From an uncultured SAR86 cluster bacterium (GTDB lineage: Bacteria > Pseudomonadota > Gammaproteobacteria > Magnimaribacterales > TMED112), in contig CACLXU010000007.1 in NCBI GenBank assembly GCA_902610995.1, positions 1 to 40,365 of the forward strand: DNA of 40,365 nt. Reading direction: 5' to 3'. The position numbers and the translations under genes were made by a program. Shown here piece by piece: positions 33,177-40,365 of the stretch. Numbering within the stretch: the stretch's first letter is position 1; each line of letters begins with the position of its first letter. The notes below the pieces were generated by a model. It saw only the letters and a program-made list of their open reading frames with translations, was not told where the DNA came from and did no database searches.

Positions 33177-35904
33177 TCTTTTCCCTAATCATTTTTGATA
33201 AATTTATATTTAACTTCACTTTCATCTTTAAATACCACATAGAGTCAGTAATTTGTGAGCTTGCTACTCTGGCCGCATCTTTTTCAGTCATTACCAGGGG
33301 TCTAGGAAAGTCAAACTCCAAGTCATTATTTGAGAAAAAATGGTGATCTGGATATAGCTTAAAATCGTAATTAATTTTTATACCATTCAAGGTTTCAAGA
33401 AATCTTATAGGATTAGCAATACCTGTCACAACATTTACATTTTTGCCAAAGGGAAAGTCATCAATCTGATAACTATTGCCGTTAGATAAATTCACCCAAC
33501 AATCAGGCTCCAATTCAAAAAAATTATCTGAGTTTTTGGTCCTTCCACTGTGCAAGAAAACATCAACACTATTTCTTCTTGAGAGGCTATCTCTTAGTGG
33601 GCCCGCAGGCAGGAACATTCTGTTTCCAAAGTTTCTAGCTGAATCCTCCACCATTATTTCAAAGTCTCTTCTAAGATTGAAGTGCTGAAGGCCATCATCA
33701 GAAATAGCGATATCACAATTTGTATTTCTTTCAAGAAAAGACAAAGCTCTAGCTCTATCTCTGTCTACAACAACATCGAATCCTCGATTAAAGTGAAATA
33801 TGGCCTCATCACCAACTTGTTTTGCAGTTGTATCAGAGTCAACTTGTTTCGTTCCAGTAAAAGTCCCCTTGTACCCCCTAAGGATTATTCCTGGGCTATA
33901 CCCCATGTTTTTGAGGTCAAGAGCAACTTGATTTACTAGGGGAGTTTTTCCGTTGCCACCTATAGTTATATTTCCCACCACTACAACCGGTATTTGGCTA
34001 TCTTTAGACTTTTTAGATTTAAACAAAAGGTTTTTTAATGAGCTTCCAAACCAATAAATCAAACTTATCGGTGATAGAAGCACATTCAAGAGACCTACCC
34101 TATTCCAATAATTTTGTTTTTCAGGTATTTTGGTTGGAATAAATGAATCAGCTTCAACAACATCCACCTCTTCTTTAACAATCTCAGGACTACCTTGTAA
34201 TATGTTATATAAGCCCTCTTGCTTTATAAGCTCTTTATGTGTTCCTGACTGGGTTATCTCACCGTCTTCAATCACATAAATTTTATCGGCTTTCTCGACG
34301 GTACTGAGACGATGAGCAATCAAAAATGTTGTTTTATTTTTTGAGGCTTTCTCAATTGCCTCTTGAATTTCTTTTTCAGATTCATTATCAAGTGCAGAGG
34401 TTGCTTCATCAAAAATAAGAATTGAAGATTGCTTCAGAAGGGCTCTAGCAATTGCAATTCTTTGTTTCTCACCACCTGAAATTAATACCCCATTATCACC
34501 AATCCTCGTATCAAAACCTTCAGGTAAGTTTGAAATAAATTCATAAGCATTTGCCTCCCTAGCAGCCTGGAAAATTGCATTTTCACTTACATTCTTTAAA
34601 CCATAAGCTATATTATTTCTAACAGTATCGTTAAATAAAGTGGGATCCTGAGATACATATGAAATGGATGACCTTAAGTCTTTTAGCTTTACTTTCTTTA
34701 TATCATATCCATCAATTGTGATAGAACCTCTATAACCATCATAAAATCTATTTAAGAGGTTTACTATTGTAGATTTTCCACTTCCTGACCTCCCGACTAA
34801 TGCAATAGTCTCTCCTTTCTTGGCACTTATATTTATCGACTTAAGAACTGGTTCGTCGTCATTAAAATAGCTAAAGGTAACATTCTTTATGTTTATATCT
34901 CCCTGAAGTTTTTTTGATAACTCCATGCCCTCAGAATAGTTTTCCGGAGACCCATCAATTGAGTTGAAAATATCCTCTGCAGCAGCTAAGCCCTTTTGAA
35001 TCACCGCATTTAGACTCGACAGTTGTCTTATTGGTCTTGCCATGAGTCCTGCAGCAGTAAAGAAAGCTACGAAAGATTCAGATGGTAGATTTAGATCGTC
35101 CAGATTATTGAGTGCCAAGAAACTCATTCCTGCAAGTGCACCTGCAACAAAAATTTGTATTAAAGGAGTTGCTAAGTTAGTAGTGCTTTCCATTTTAAGA
35201 TTCTGTTTTAGGTTCTCATCATTAGCTTTTTTAAAACGAATTTCCTCATTCTCCTCATTACCAAATGATTTTATTTCTTTTGCACCAGACGCAATCTCAT
35301 TGCTCACTTGAGTGACAATCCCCATTACATCTTGAATTTTCTTTGCTACTCTACGCAATCTTTTGCCAGCTAGGCTTACGACAATACCTATCAATGGAGC
35401 AATAAGAAGAATTACAACCGTCAACTTCCAACTTAAATAAACAAGGTAGATAAATAAACCAATTAAAAGGAATCCTTCTTTTGCAAGAATCTTTAGTGCA
35501 TTGGTGGCTGCACCAGTAATTTGATTTGTAGTGAAAATCACCCTATTTACAATCTCCCCCTTTGAAGCCTGGTCAAAAAAACTCATAGGTTGAAGAAGAA
35601 GGCTGCCTATTAGGTCTTGCCTGAGGTTATGCACCACTTTTAGGCCAACATTGGCCATAAAGAAATTTCCTATATAAAACCCCACTCCCCTTATCGTTGA
35701 TATAAATAAAAGCAAAAGTGCGAGATTTAGAGGGTTAAGAATACTTTCTTCTTCACTATTAATAAAACCAATGACCCTTTTTAGCCACTCAACTGCAGAG
35801 ATATCAGCTAAAGCAAATAGAAAAAAACCAAGAATGCTTAAAGAAAATAGACCTTTATATCTAAATGTATATTTAAGGAGTCTGGTGTAAAGGTTTTTTT
35901 TCAC
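33166..35904 (-). CDS. MsbA-LpxK fusion: lipid A flippase joined to tetraacyldisaccharide 4'-kinase
   Basis: A single 912-codon frame. Residues about 1-575 are a complete MsbA-type ABC exporter: about six membrane helices, Walker A GRSGSGKS near 368, signature LISGGEKQR near 476, and Walker B LIFDEATSALD. A 20-25 residue acidic linker follows. Residues about 598-912 are a complete LpxK: a membrane-dipping N-terminal helix (LLSPISLIYWF), PVVVVGNITIGGNGKTP with the Walker A near 650, SDDGLQH, and the C-terminal MTEKDAAR. No Met, and no plausible GTG/TTG with a ribosome site, occurs where a separate LpxK would start. The start is GTG, sharing one base with the lolD stop (TAGTG), with AAGGA upstream. 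Elsewhere msbA and lpxK are adjacent separate genes, so the fusion is functionally sensible. Confidence 0.93.
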   Translation of the reverse strand: MKKNLYTRLLKYTFRYKGLFSLSILGFFLFALADISAVEWLKRVIGFINSEEESILNPLNLALLLLFISTIRGVGFYIGNFFMANVGLKVVHNLRQDLIGSLLLQPMSFFDQASKGEIVNRVIFTTNQITGAATNALKILAKEGFLLIGLFIYLVYLSWKLTVVILLIAPLIGIVVSLAGKRLRRVAKKIQDVMGIVTQVSNEIASGAKEIKSFGNEENEEIRFKKANDENLKQNLKMESTTNLATPLIQIFVAGALAGMSFLALNNLDDLNLPSESFVAFFTAAGLMARPIRQLSSLNAVIQKGLAAAEDIFNSIDGSPENYSEGMELSKKLQGDINIKNVTFSYFNDDEPVLKSINISAKKGETIALVGRSGSGKSTIVNLLNRFYDGYRGSITIDGYDIKKVKLKDLRSSISYVSQDPTLFNDTVRNNIAYGLKNVSENAIFQAAREANAYEFISNLPEGFDTRIGDNGVLISGGEKQRIAIARALLKQSSILIFDEATSALDNESEKEIQEAIEKASKNKTTFLIAHRLSTVEKADKIYVIEDGEITQSGTHKELIKQEGLYNILQGSPEIVKEEVDVVEADSFIPTKIPEKQNYWNRVGLLNVLLSPISLIYWFGSSLKNLLFKSKKSKDSQIPVVVVGNITIGGNGKTPLVNQVALDLKNMGYSPGIILRGYKGTFTGTKQVDSDTTAKQVGDEAIFHFNRGFDVVVDRDRARALSFLERNTNCDIAISDDGLQHFNLRRDFEIMVEDSARNFGNRMFLPAGPLRDSLSRRNSVDVFLHSGRTKNSDNFFELEPDCWVNLSNGNSYQIDDFPFGKNVNVVTGIANPIRFLETLNGIKINYDFKLYPDHHFFSNNDLEFDFPRPLVMTEKDAARVASSQITDSMWYLKMKVKLNINLSKMIREKIDG

Positions 35905-36554
35905 TACTTATTCCTTATATTTCTGTTGGAAATTTCTAAAACGCATTTAGCTTTATTTGCAAAGTTATTATCATGCGTAACATAAATCAGGAGACATCTT
36001 GTTTTTCCTGCAAAATCAAGAATAAAATCCTGGACAATATTACTATTTTTTTCGTCTAAATTTCCCGTAGGCTCATCAAGTAATAAAATTCTAGGTTGTT
36101 TGCAAAGTGCCCTTGCAATCGATGAGCGCTGCTTTTCTCCACCTGATAGGGTTGAGGGGTATTTGTTTGCACATCCTGAGATATGTAAATTTTTAAGTAT
36201 TTTTTTAATGGCATCCTTATCTGGATTTGCCATTGATACCATGCAATTATCAAAAATGTTGAGATTTTCAAGAAGGTGATGATATTGGTAAGCAAAACCA
36301 AAAAAGTTTCTTCTTAAACGGGAAAGCTGTTCTTGGTTAAGAGATGAGATTTCTTTACCAAATATTTTTAGAGAACCTTTGTTAAATTTATCCAACCCTG
36401 AGATAAGGTTTAGAAGAGTAGTTTTTCCTGAACCTGAAGGCCCGACAACGCTGTATATTCCTGTTTCTTCAAATTTAAATGATAGATCACGAAATACATC
36501 TTGGTGAGTCTTTCCAGACTCATATCTTTTTGACACCTTGCTTAGCTCAATCAT
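35904..36554 (-). CDS. lolD: Lipoprotein-releasing system ATPase LolD
   Basis: ABC ATPase that powers extraction of lipoproteins from the inner membrane and their hand-over to LolA. The 216 residues are typical. Walker A is VGPSGSGKTTLLNLI (about 38-52), the Q-loop lies in FGFAYQYHHLL, the signature is LSGGEKQRSSIARAL, and Walker B plus D-loop is LLLDEPTGNLDEKN, a LolD/MacB-type sequence. It shares an ATGA with the upstream permease gene and one base with the downstream msbA-lpxK fusion. Confidence 0.95.
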   Translation of the reverse strand: MIELSKVSKRYESGKTHQDVFRDLSFKFEETGIYSVVGPSGSGKTTLLNLISGLDKFNKGSLKIFGKEISSLNQEQLSRLRRNFFGFAYQYHHLLENLNIFDNCMVSMANPDKDAIKKILKNLHISGCANKYPSTLSGGEKQRSSIARALCKQPRILLLDEPTGNLDEKNSNIVQDFILDFAGKTRCLLIYVTHDNNFANKAKCVLEISNRNIRNK

Positions 36555-37768
36555 TTTCTATTTAAGATCTCAATAGGATTCGTCTTTGCAGCTTTTAAAG
36601 CCGGTATTAGGCCGAGCAATACAATTAAAACAAATGAACATCCATTAATTAGCAAAATATCACCAAACATTACAATAGATGGAAAATAATCTACATAGTA
36701 GGTACTCATTACATTGATATTAAACACTTTGGCAAGAAAATTAAAAAGTTCGGTAATGTTATTTGACACTACAACCCCAATTAAATTTCCAAACAAAATA
36801 CCTAAAGTTCCTAAGAAAATTATAATTTGAAGAAAGATTCTTAAAATTTCAGTTTGTGAATATCCTATTGTTCGTAACATAGCTATCTCATTTTCCTTAT
36901 CTTTTACAAAGTTATTTATTGATATGATCATGCTGAATACGGCAATGAGTAAAATTAGAGACATTAAAAGAGTGACCATTAATCTTTCAAGCTGAGTTGC
37001 TCGAAATAAGCTTCCATATTTTTCTCCCCAAGTGCTTACTTGCACTGACGGACCAATATTTAAATCTCTTCTTATGTCACTGACAGTATTTTGTACATCT
37101 AAAACATCATCAAGCCTAATTTCTAACATTGAATCTGCACTAAGTGAAAAAGCTTTTTGAAATGACTCTTTCCCTATGAGAGCATAGTTCTGATCAACCT
37201 CTGACCCAACAGAAAACAATCCAACTACCAGGAAGCTAATAGTTCGAGGAATACTAAGTATATTATCGGGATTAGATGCAATAATTAGTGTTATTTTTTC
37301 TCCAGGTAGAGCACCTATTTCATATGCAAGCGCATCACCAAGAATAATATTTGAGCCTTGATTTAGAGTTTCTAAATCTCCCTCAATCATATTTTCAGGA
37401 ATAATTGAAATCTCGTTTTCATCAGTACCCTTAAGCATGACTCCTCGGGTAATAGAATTTGTACTTATTATTGACTGATTTATATAAAATGTTTGAGCAT
37501 CAATTACATTTGGATGTTCTTTGATAGACTCAATTAGCTTATCAGCATCTTGAAAGCCCTCTTGATTTTGAAAAGTGACTTGAGGGACAGCGCCTAAGAT
37601 TCTTTCTTTCAATTCATTTTGGAAACCATTCATTACTGACATAACAATAATTACGACAGCAGTCCCAATTGCAATTCCAGCTGAAGTTAAAATAGATAGT
37701 GAAGAAAGTCGGTTAGTGCCTGCTTTAAAAAGGTACCTAATGGATATCTTATTTAATAAATTCTTCAA
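36551..37768 (-). CDS. Lipoprotein-releasing ABC transporter permease (LolC/LolE/LolF type)
   Basis: A 405-residue FtsX/MacB-like permease. One N-terminal helix (about 22-45) with the AGIAIGTAVVIIVMSVMNGF block is followed by a large periplasmic domain (about 50-260). Three C-terminal helices come next, with KDKENEIAMLRTIGYS, the coupling region, between the first two. The NPIEILNRK tail is typical. Only one permease accompanies lolD here, where enterics have both lolC and lolE. It may therefore be a homodimeric LolF-like form, or a second permease may lie elsewhere. It overlaps the aldehyde dehydrogenase gene and lolD as ATGA on each side. Confidence 0.92.
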   Translation of the reverse strand: MKNLLNKISIRYLFKAGTNRLSSLSILTSAGIAIGTAVVIIVMSVMNGFQNELKERILGAVPQVTFQNQEGFQDADKLIESIKEHPNVIDAQTFYINQSIISTNSITRGVMLKGTDENEISIIPENMIEGDLETLNQGSNIILGDALAYEIGALPGEKITLIIASNPDNILSIPRTISFLVVGLFSVGSEVDQNYALIGKESFQKAFSLSADSMLEIRLDDVLDVQNTVSDIRRDLNIGPSVQVSTWGEKYGSLFRATQLERLMVTLLMSLILLIAVFSMIISINNFVKDKENEIAMLRTIGYSQTEILRIFLQIIIFLGTLGILFGNLIGVVVSNNITELFNFLAKVFNINVMSTYYVDYFPSIVMFGDILLINGCSFVLIVLLGLIPALKAAKTNPIEILNRK

Positions 37769-39159
37769 GAAAGTTTCTTCATTATTTTTGAGAGGATCTC
37801 AAAACTTTTCTTTCTAGGTGGTCTTAAAATACCAAATATGGTATCGACTTTTGTTTGATAATAAATTGATCTTAGATTTGAGAAATTAAGAAAACCTTCA
37901 TAGCCATGGTAGTGGCCATTTCCAGACGGCCCCACTCCTCCAAATGGAAGCTCTGACTGCATGAGGTGAAACATTACGTCATTGATTGTAACTCCTCCTG
38001 ATCTTGTATTATTAATTACATAATCTTGTTCTTTTCTGCTTGAGCCAAAGAAATATAAACCCAAAGGATGATCGTGATTGTTAATATAATTTACAACCTC
38101 TGATAATTCATCGTAAACCTTAAGGGGCAATAAAGGACCAAATATTTCCTCCTTCATAACGAGCATATCATCATTCACATTCAGTAGAATTTTTGTTGAC
38201 ATGATATTTTTATTTGAGTCATCAATTGGTGATAAATCGATAACTTCCGCGCCCTTGTCCTTTGCATCTTGAATGTAGGTGTCCATTCTTTCAAAATGAT
38301 GATCATTTACCATTGAAGTGTAATCATCTAGGTTTTTTTCTGTGAAAAATTCATTAAAGGTCTCCTTTAAGGCATTGATTAAATCCTTTTCAAGCCCCCT
38401 TTTTACATATATGTAATCAGGTGAGAGGCAAATTTGACCAGCATTTAGTGTTTTTACAAACATAATTCGTTTTGCAATAAGGTTTAGATTAACTCCCTCA
38501 GAAACAATTGTCGGACTTTTCCCACCCAGTTCCAGAGTGGTTGGCACTAAATTATCTGCTGCAGCAGAGAGTATTTTTTTTCCAATTCTTCCACTTCCTG
38601 TATAAAGTAAATGGTCGAAAGGTAAAGAAGAAAACTCTGCCCCAACTTCAGGCCCTCCAAGCACAACACTAAATTCTGAAACATCAAAATATTTTTCAAC
38701 TGCCTCTTTAATTACATCGGCAGTGCTAGGAGTTAATTCAGAGGGTTTAGCCATGATTCGGTTTCCTGCTGCAAAGATCGATGCTGCTGGATAAAAAATC
38801 ATACCAACCGGGAAATTCCATGGAGCAATAACACCTACAGTGCCAAGTGGTGATGGTTTTAATATGCTTTTTGAGCCAAGCATATTTGCCATGAATGATG
38901 AGGGTCTCGATTGAGGTCTCATCCATTTTTTTAGTCTTTTAATTGTGAAGTTAAGGTTTCTTACAGATTGAGAAATTTCAGAGGTAAGTATTTCTCCTTT
39001 TGATCTATTTTTGAAGTCTTCATTTAGAGCATTTATGATTTTTTCATCATGGGTCTCAATTAACGCAATGCATCTTTCTAATCTATCTTTTCTTTGATTA
39101 AAGGTTGGCTCCCCATCTTGAATGAACGCTTTTTTTTGTATTTCTAAAATTTCTTTCAT
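37765..39159 (-). CDS. Aldehyde dehydrogenase, class 3/coniferyl-aldehyde dehydrogenase-like
   Basis: NAD(P)-dependent oxidation of an aldehyde to its acid. At 464 residues it is of the short class that includes fatty/coniferyl aldehyde dehydrogenases. IAPWNFPVGM marks the cofactor site, TGSGRIGKKI the Rossmann turn, and LELGGKSP holds the general-base Glu (near 210). Catalytic C244 is in NAGQICLSPDY, and EEIFGPLLP and the PFGGVGPSGNGHYHG block follow. The C-terminal basic tail could be membrane-associated as in class 3 enzymes. It sits between hemH and the Lol permease. Its substrate is not readable; clearing lipid-derived aldehydes is a guess. It shares ATGA with the permease gene. Confidence 0.92.
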   Translation of the reverse strand: MKEILEIQKKAFIQDGEPTFNQRKDRLERCIALIETHDEKIINALNEDFKNRSKGEILTSEISQSVRNLNFTIKRLKKWMRPQSRPSSFMANMLGSKSILKPSPLGTVGVIAPWNFPVGMIFYPAASIFAAGNRIMAKPSELTPSTADVIKEAVEKYFDVSEFSVVLGGPEVGAEFSSLPFDHLLYTGSGRIGKKILSAAADNLVPTTLELGGKSPTIVSEGVNLNLIAKRIMFVKTLNAGQICLSPDYIYVKRGLEKDLINALKETFNEFFTEKNLDDYTSMVNDHHFERMDTYIQDAKDKGAEVIDLSPIDDSNKNIMSTKILLNVNDDMLVMKEEIFGPLLPLKVYDELSEVVNYINNHDHPLGLYFFGSSRKEQDYVINNTRSGGVTINDVMFHLMQSELPFGGVGPSGNGHYHGYEGFLNFSNLRSIYYQTKVDTIFGILRPPRKKSFEILSKIMKKLS

Positions 39160-40173
39160 CTAAATCTTTTTAATTATGTTTACTATACATCTAACCCAGC
39201 TATCATTCGAATTTAATGATGGTACATAGTCTAAAGTTTGACCACCATTTTCAAGAAATAGTTCCTTATACTCATCCCCAATTTCTATTATCGTCTCTAG
39301 ACAGTCTCCTGTGAAGGATGGAGAAATAACCAGAATATTTTTTACACCATTTTTAGCAAAGTCTTTTAATACTTGATCGCTAAAGGGTTTCACCCACTTC
39401 GAGTCAAGCCTAGATTGAAAAGCAGTGATAGTTTTTTTTGAGTCCAAACCAGTTTTATTAACCAGCAGTTTCGTAGTCTCATAACATGTTGCTTTATAGC
39501 AGTGGTGGTTATCTCCATGAACACCCTCTTCGCAGTCTCGATCCTCGCATCTGCCGTCAGGATAAACATCATCTAGCTGGCTCATTGGCAATCCGTGATA
39601 ACTAAAAATAATCTTTTCATACTTTGTTAAATCAAATTGTTCTATATTTTCCTTAAACGCATTTAGAAAATCTTCATTATCATAAAACTGATCAACGGTT
39701 TTTATGGTGGGTATGACATTCCACTTTGAAATCAACTTTAGCGAATAATCAAGGAATGAACCATTTGCTGCTGATGAATATTGTGGGAATACAGGAAATA
39801 ATACTACTTCGTCATAACCTCTTTTGTTAATTTCATCTAGTTTTGATTTTAAAGATGGGTTTTTATAACGCATTGCATAATAAATATCATGAGAATTCTT
39901 TAATGCGTTTCCTACTTTTTTTGTTAAATCCTCCATATGATACTTGAGGGGAGAGCCTCTTTCTGTCCATAATTCCTTGTAGCTTTTGGATGATGAAAAT
40001 GACCTTAAGGGCACAATTATAAGATTTACAAGAATGAACCTTAAAAAAGATGGGATATTTATTATTCTTCCATCTGTTAAGAATTGGCTTAAATAAGTGG
40101 CAACATCAAACCATCTAGGACTGTCTGGAGTCCCCAGGCTAATCATAAGAACGGCTTTCTTATTTGTACGCAT
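39160..40173 (-). CDS. hemH: Ferrochelatase with Cys-rich insert
   Basis: Inserts Fe2+ into protoporphyrin IX, the last step of heme synthesis. I start at the ATG at 40171-40173 (337 residues, MRTNKKAVLMISLGTP), as family members begin near this strand. A TTG 13 codons upstream lies deeper in the preceding gene and is less likely. The catalytic block SYHGLP gives H193. Directly after it an insert carries C209, C214, C225 and C230 (GRCEDRDC and HHCYKATC), recalling the [2Fe-2S]-type ferrochelatases reported in some bacteria. SPSFTGDCLETIIEIG supplies the conserved C-terminal Glu. It overlaps the upstream transporter gene by 14 bases. Confidence 0.94.
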   Translation of the reverse strand: MRTNKKAVLMISLGTPDSPRWFDVATYLSQFLTDGRIINIPSFLRFILVNLIIVPLRSFSSSKSYKELWTERGSPLKYHMEDLTKKVGNALKNSHDIYYAMRYKNPSLKSKLDEINKRGYDEVVLFPVFPQYSSAANGSFLDYSLKLISKWNVIPTIKTVDQFYDNEDFLNAFKENIEQFDLTKYEKIIFSYHGLPMSQLDDVYPDGRCEDRDCEEGVHGDNHHCYKATCYETTKLLVNKTGLDSKKTITAFQSRLDSKWVKPFSDQVLKDFAKNGVKNILVISPSFTGDCLETIIEIGDEYKELFLENGGQTLDYVPSLNSNDSWVRCIVNIIKKI

Positions 40174-40365
40174 TTGATCTAAGTATATACGGATGAACTG
40201 CAGTAAATGCAATTGAAATTAAACAAATTATCGCTGAAAAGATATATACATATGAAAAATTTATTAAATATAGACCGACAAACAAAGGTGCAATCATGTG
40301 GCCAATGGGCAGCGTGCTACCCATAATTCCTGCAGCTGAACTCTGAAATTCTTTTTTCTGACTTA
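40160..40365 (-). CDS. MFS transporter, C-terminal end only
   Basis: The last 68 codons of a gene that begins beyond the right edge. The visible part starts SQKKEFQSSAAGIMGSTLP, then IGHMIAPLFVGLYLI and a final helix around FSAIICLISIAF, followed by a short polar tail. This looks like the last two helices of a major facilitator transporter, with the E-F-Q-x-S-A loop and P-x-G-x-x-x-A-P helix seen in drug-efflux-type members. The substrate is unknown. The stop lies 14 bases inside hemH, so the two genes are probably co-transcribed. Confidence 0.72.
   Translation of the reverse strand, partial: SQKKEFQSSAAGIMGSTLPIGHMIAPLFVGLYLINFSYVYIFSAIICLISIAFTAVHPYILRSNAYK

Noticed and set aside
34100-34200. 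A sequencing error or hidden gene boundary as an explanation of the MsbA-LpxK fusion.
   Set aside because: A single indel would have to remove both the MsbA stop and the LpxK start. The linker has no in-frame Met, the only ATG there is out of frame and soon meets a stop, and the one GTG has no properly spaced ribosome site. Not excluded without read data.
40174-40212. TTG start for hemH, 13 codons upstream.
   Set aside because: It would extend the overlap with the transporter gene to 53 bases and add residues not found in ferrochelatases.
1-40365. tRNA or rRNA genes, CRISPR arrays, insertion sequences, prophage or integrase genes, and toxin-antitoxin or anti-phage defence systems.
   Set aside because: None was seen. 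Nearly all the DNA is accounted for by housekeeping, metabolic or envelope genes with uniform composition. A tRNA-scan or repeat search was not possible here.

Overview
The window looks like a piece of chromosome from a marine, AT-rich, streamlined gammaproteobacterium. A SAR86-like lineage is the best guess, but no rRNA or marker phylogeny is available here. Reasons: AT-rich base composition; almost no intergenic DNA, with many ATGA-type start/stop overlaps; gammaproteobacterial gene content and order (icd-clpS-clpA, mnmA-purB, a Na+-NQR cluster, lolC-lolD-msbA-lpxK-kdsB-murB, nfuA, csiV-like); and an aerobic, lipid-oxidising metabolism. I see no tRNA, rRNA, CRISPR array, insertion sequence or prophage. 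No stretch over 300 bases lacks a gene.

Layout. 1-3454 (minus): icd, clpS and the start of clpA, that is NADP-isocitrate dehydrogenase plus the N-degron adaptor and its unfoldase. 3521-9145 (plus): mnmA-purB-aceB-aceA and a small membrane protein. Here the glyoxylate shunt is translationally coupled to purine synthesis, facing away from the competing icd. 9160-11491: a small membrane protein and a large VCBS/FG-GAP surface lipoprotein. 11488-21951 (minus): a tight 11-gene run of two acyl-CoA dehydrogenases, a long-form GAPDH, nqrABCDEF, apbE and a 52-residue nqrM. 22046-25132: a csiV-like exported protein, nfuA, a small DUF2970-like membrane protein, etfA and etfB. 25197-30363 (plus): ETF:ubiquinone oxidoreductase, a DUF885 metallopeptidase-like protein and two secreted nuclease-type enzymes. 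30360-40365 (minus): an MFS transporter end, hemH, an aldehyde dehydrogenase, a Lol permease and lolD, an MsbA-LpxK fusion, kdsB, murB, a LysE exporter and a DUF1285 protein.

How it fits together. Acyl-CoA dehydrogenases hand electrons to EtfAB, then ETF-QO, then quinone. The NQR complex separately oxidises NADH, including NADH made by GAPDH, and pumps Na+. ApbE attaches FMN to NqrB and NqrC, and NqrM matures the Fe site formed by NqrD and NqrE. Acetyl-CoA from fatty acids can enter the glyoxylate shunt through aceA and aceB. The right third builds the envelope: lipid A kinase and flippase, KDO activation, peptidoglycan precursor and lipoprotein release.

The most unusual feature is the single 912-codon frame joining a complete MsbA flippase to a complete LpxK lipid A kinase with no internal start. 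Other points worth a look are the missing hflD between mnmA and purB, the acyl-CoA dehydrogenase pair upstream of the GAPDH/NQR genes, the tandem secreted nucleases, a Cys-rich insert in ferrochelatase, and several tiny membrane proteins.
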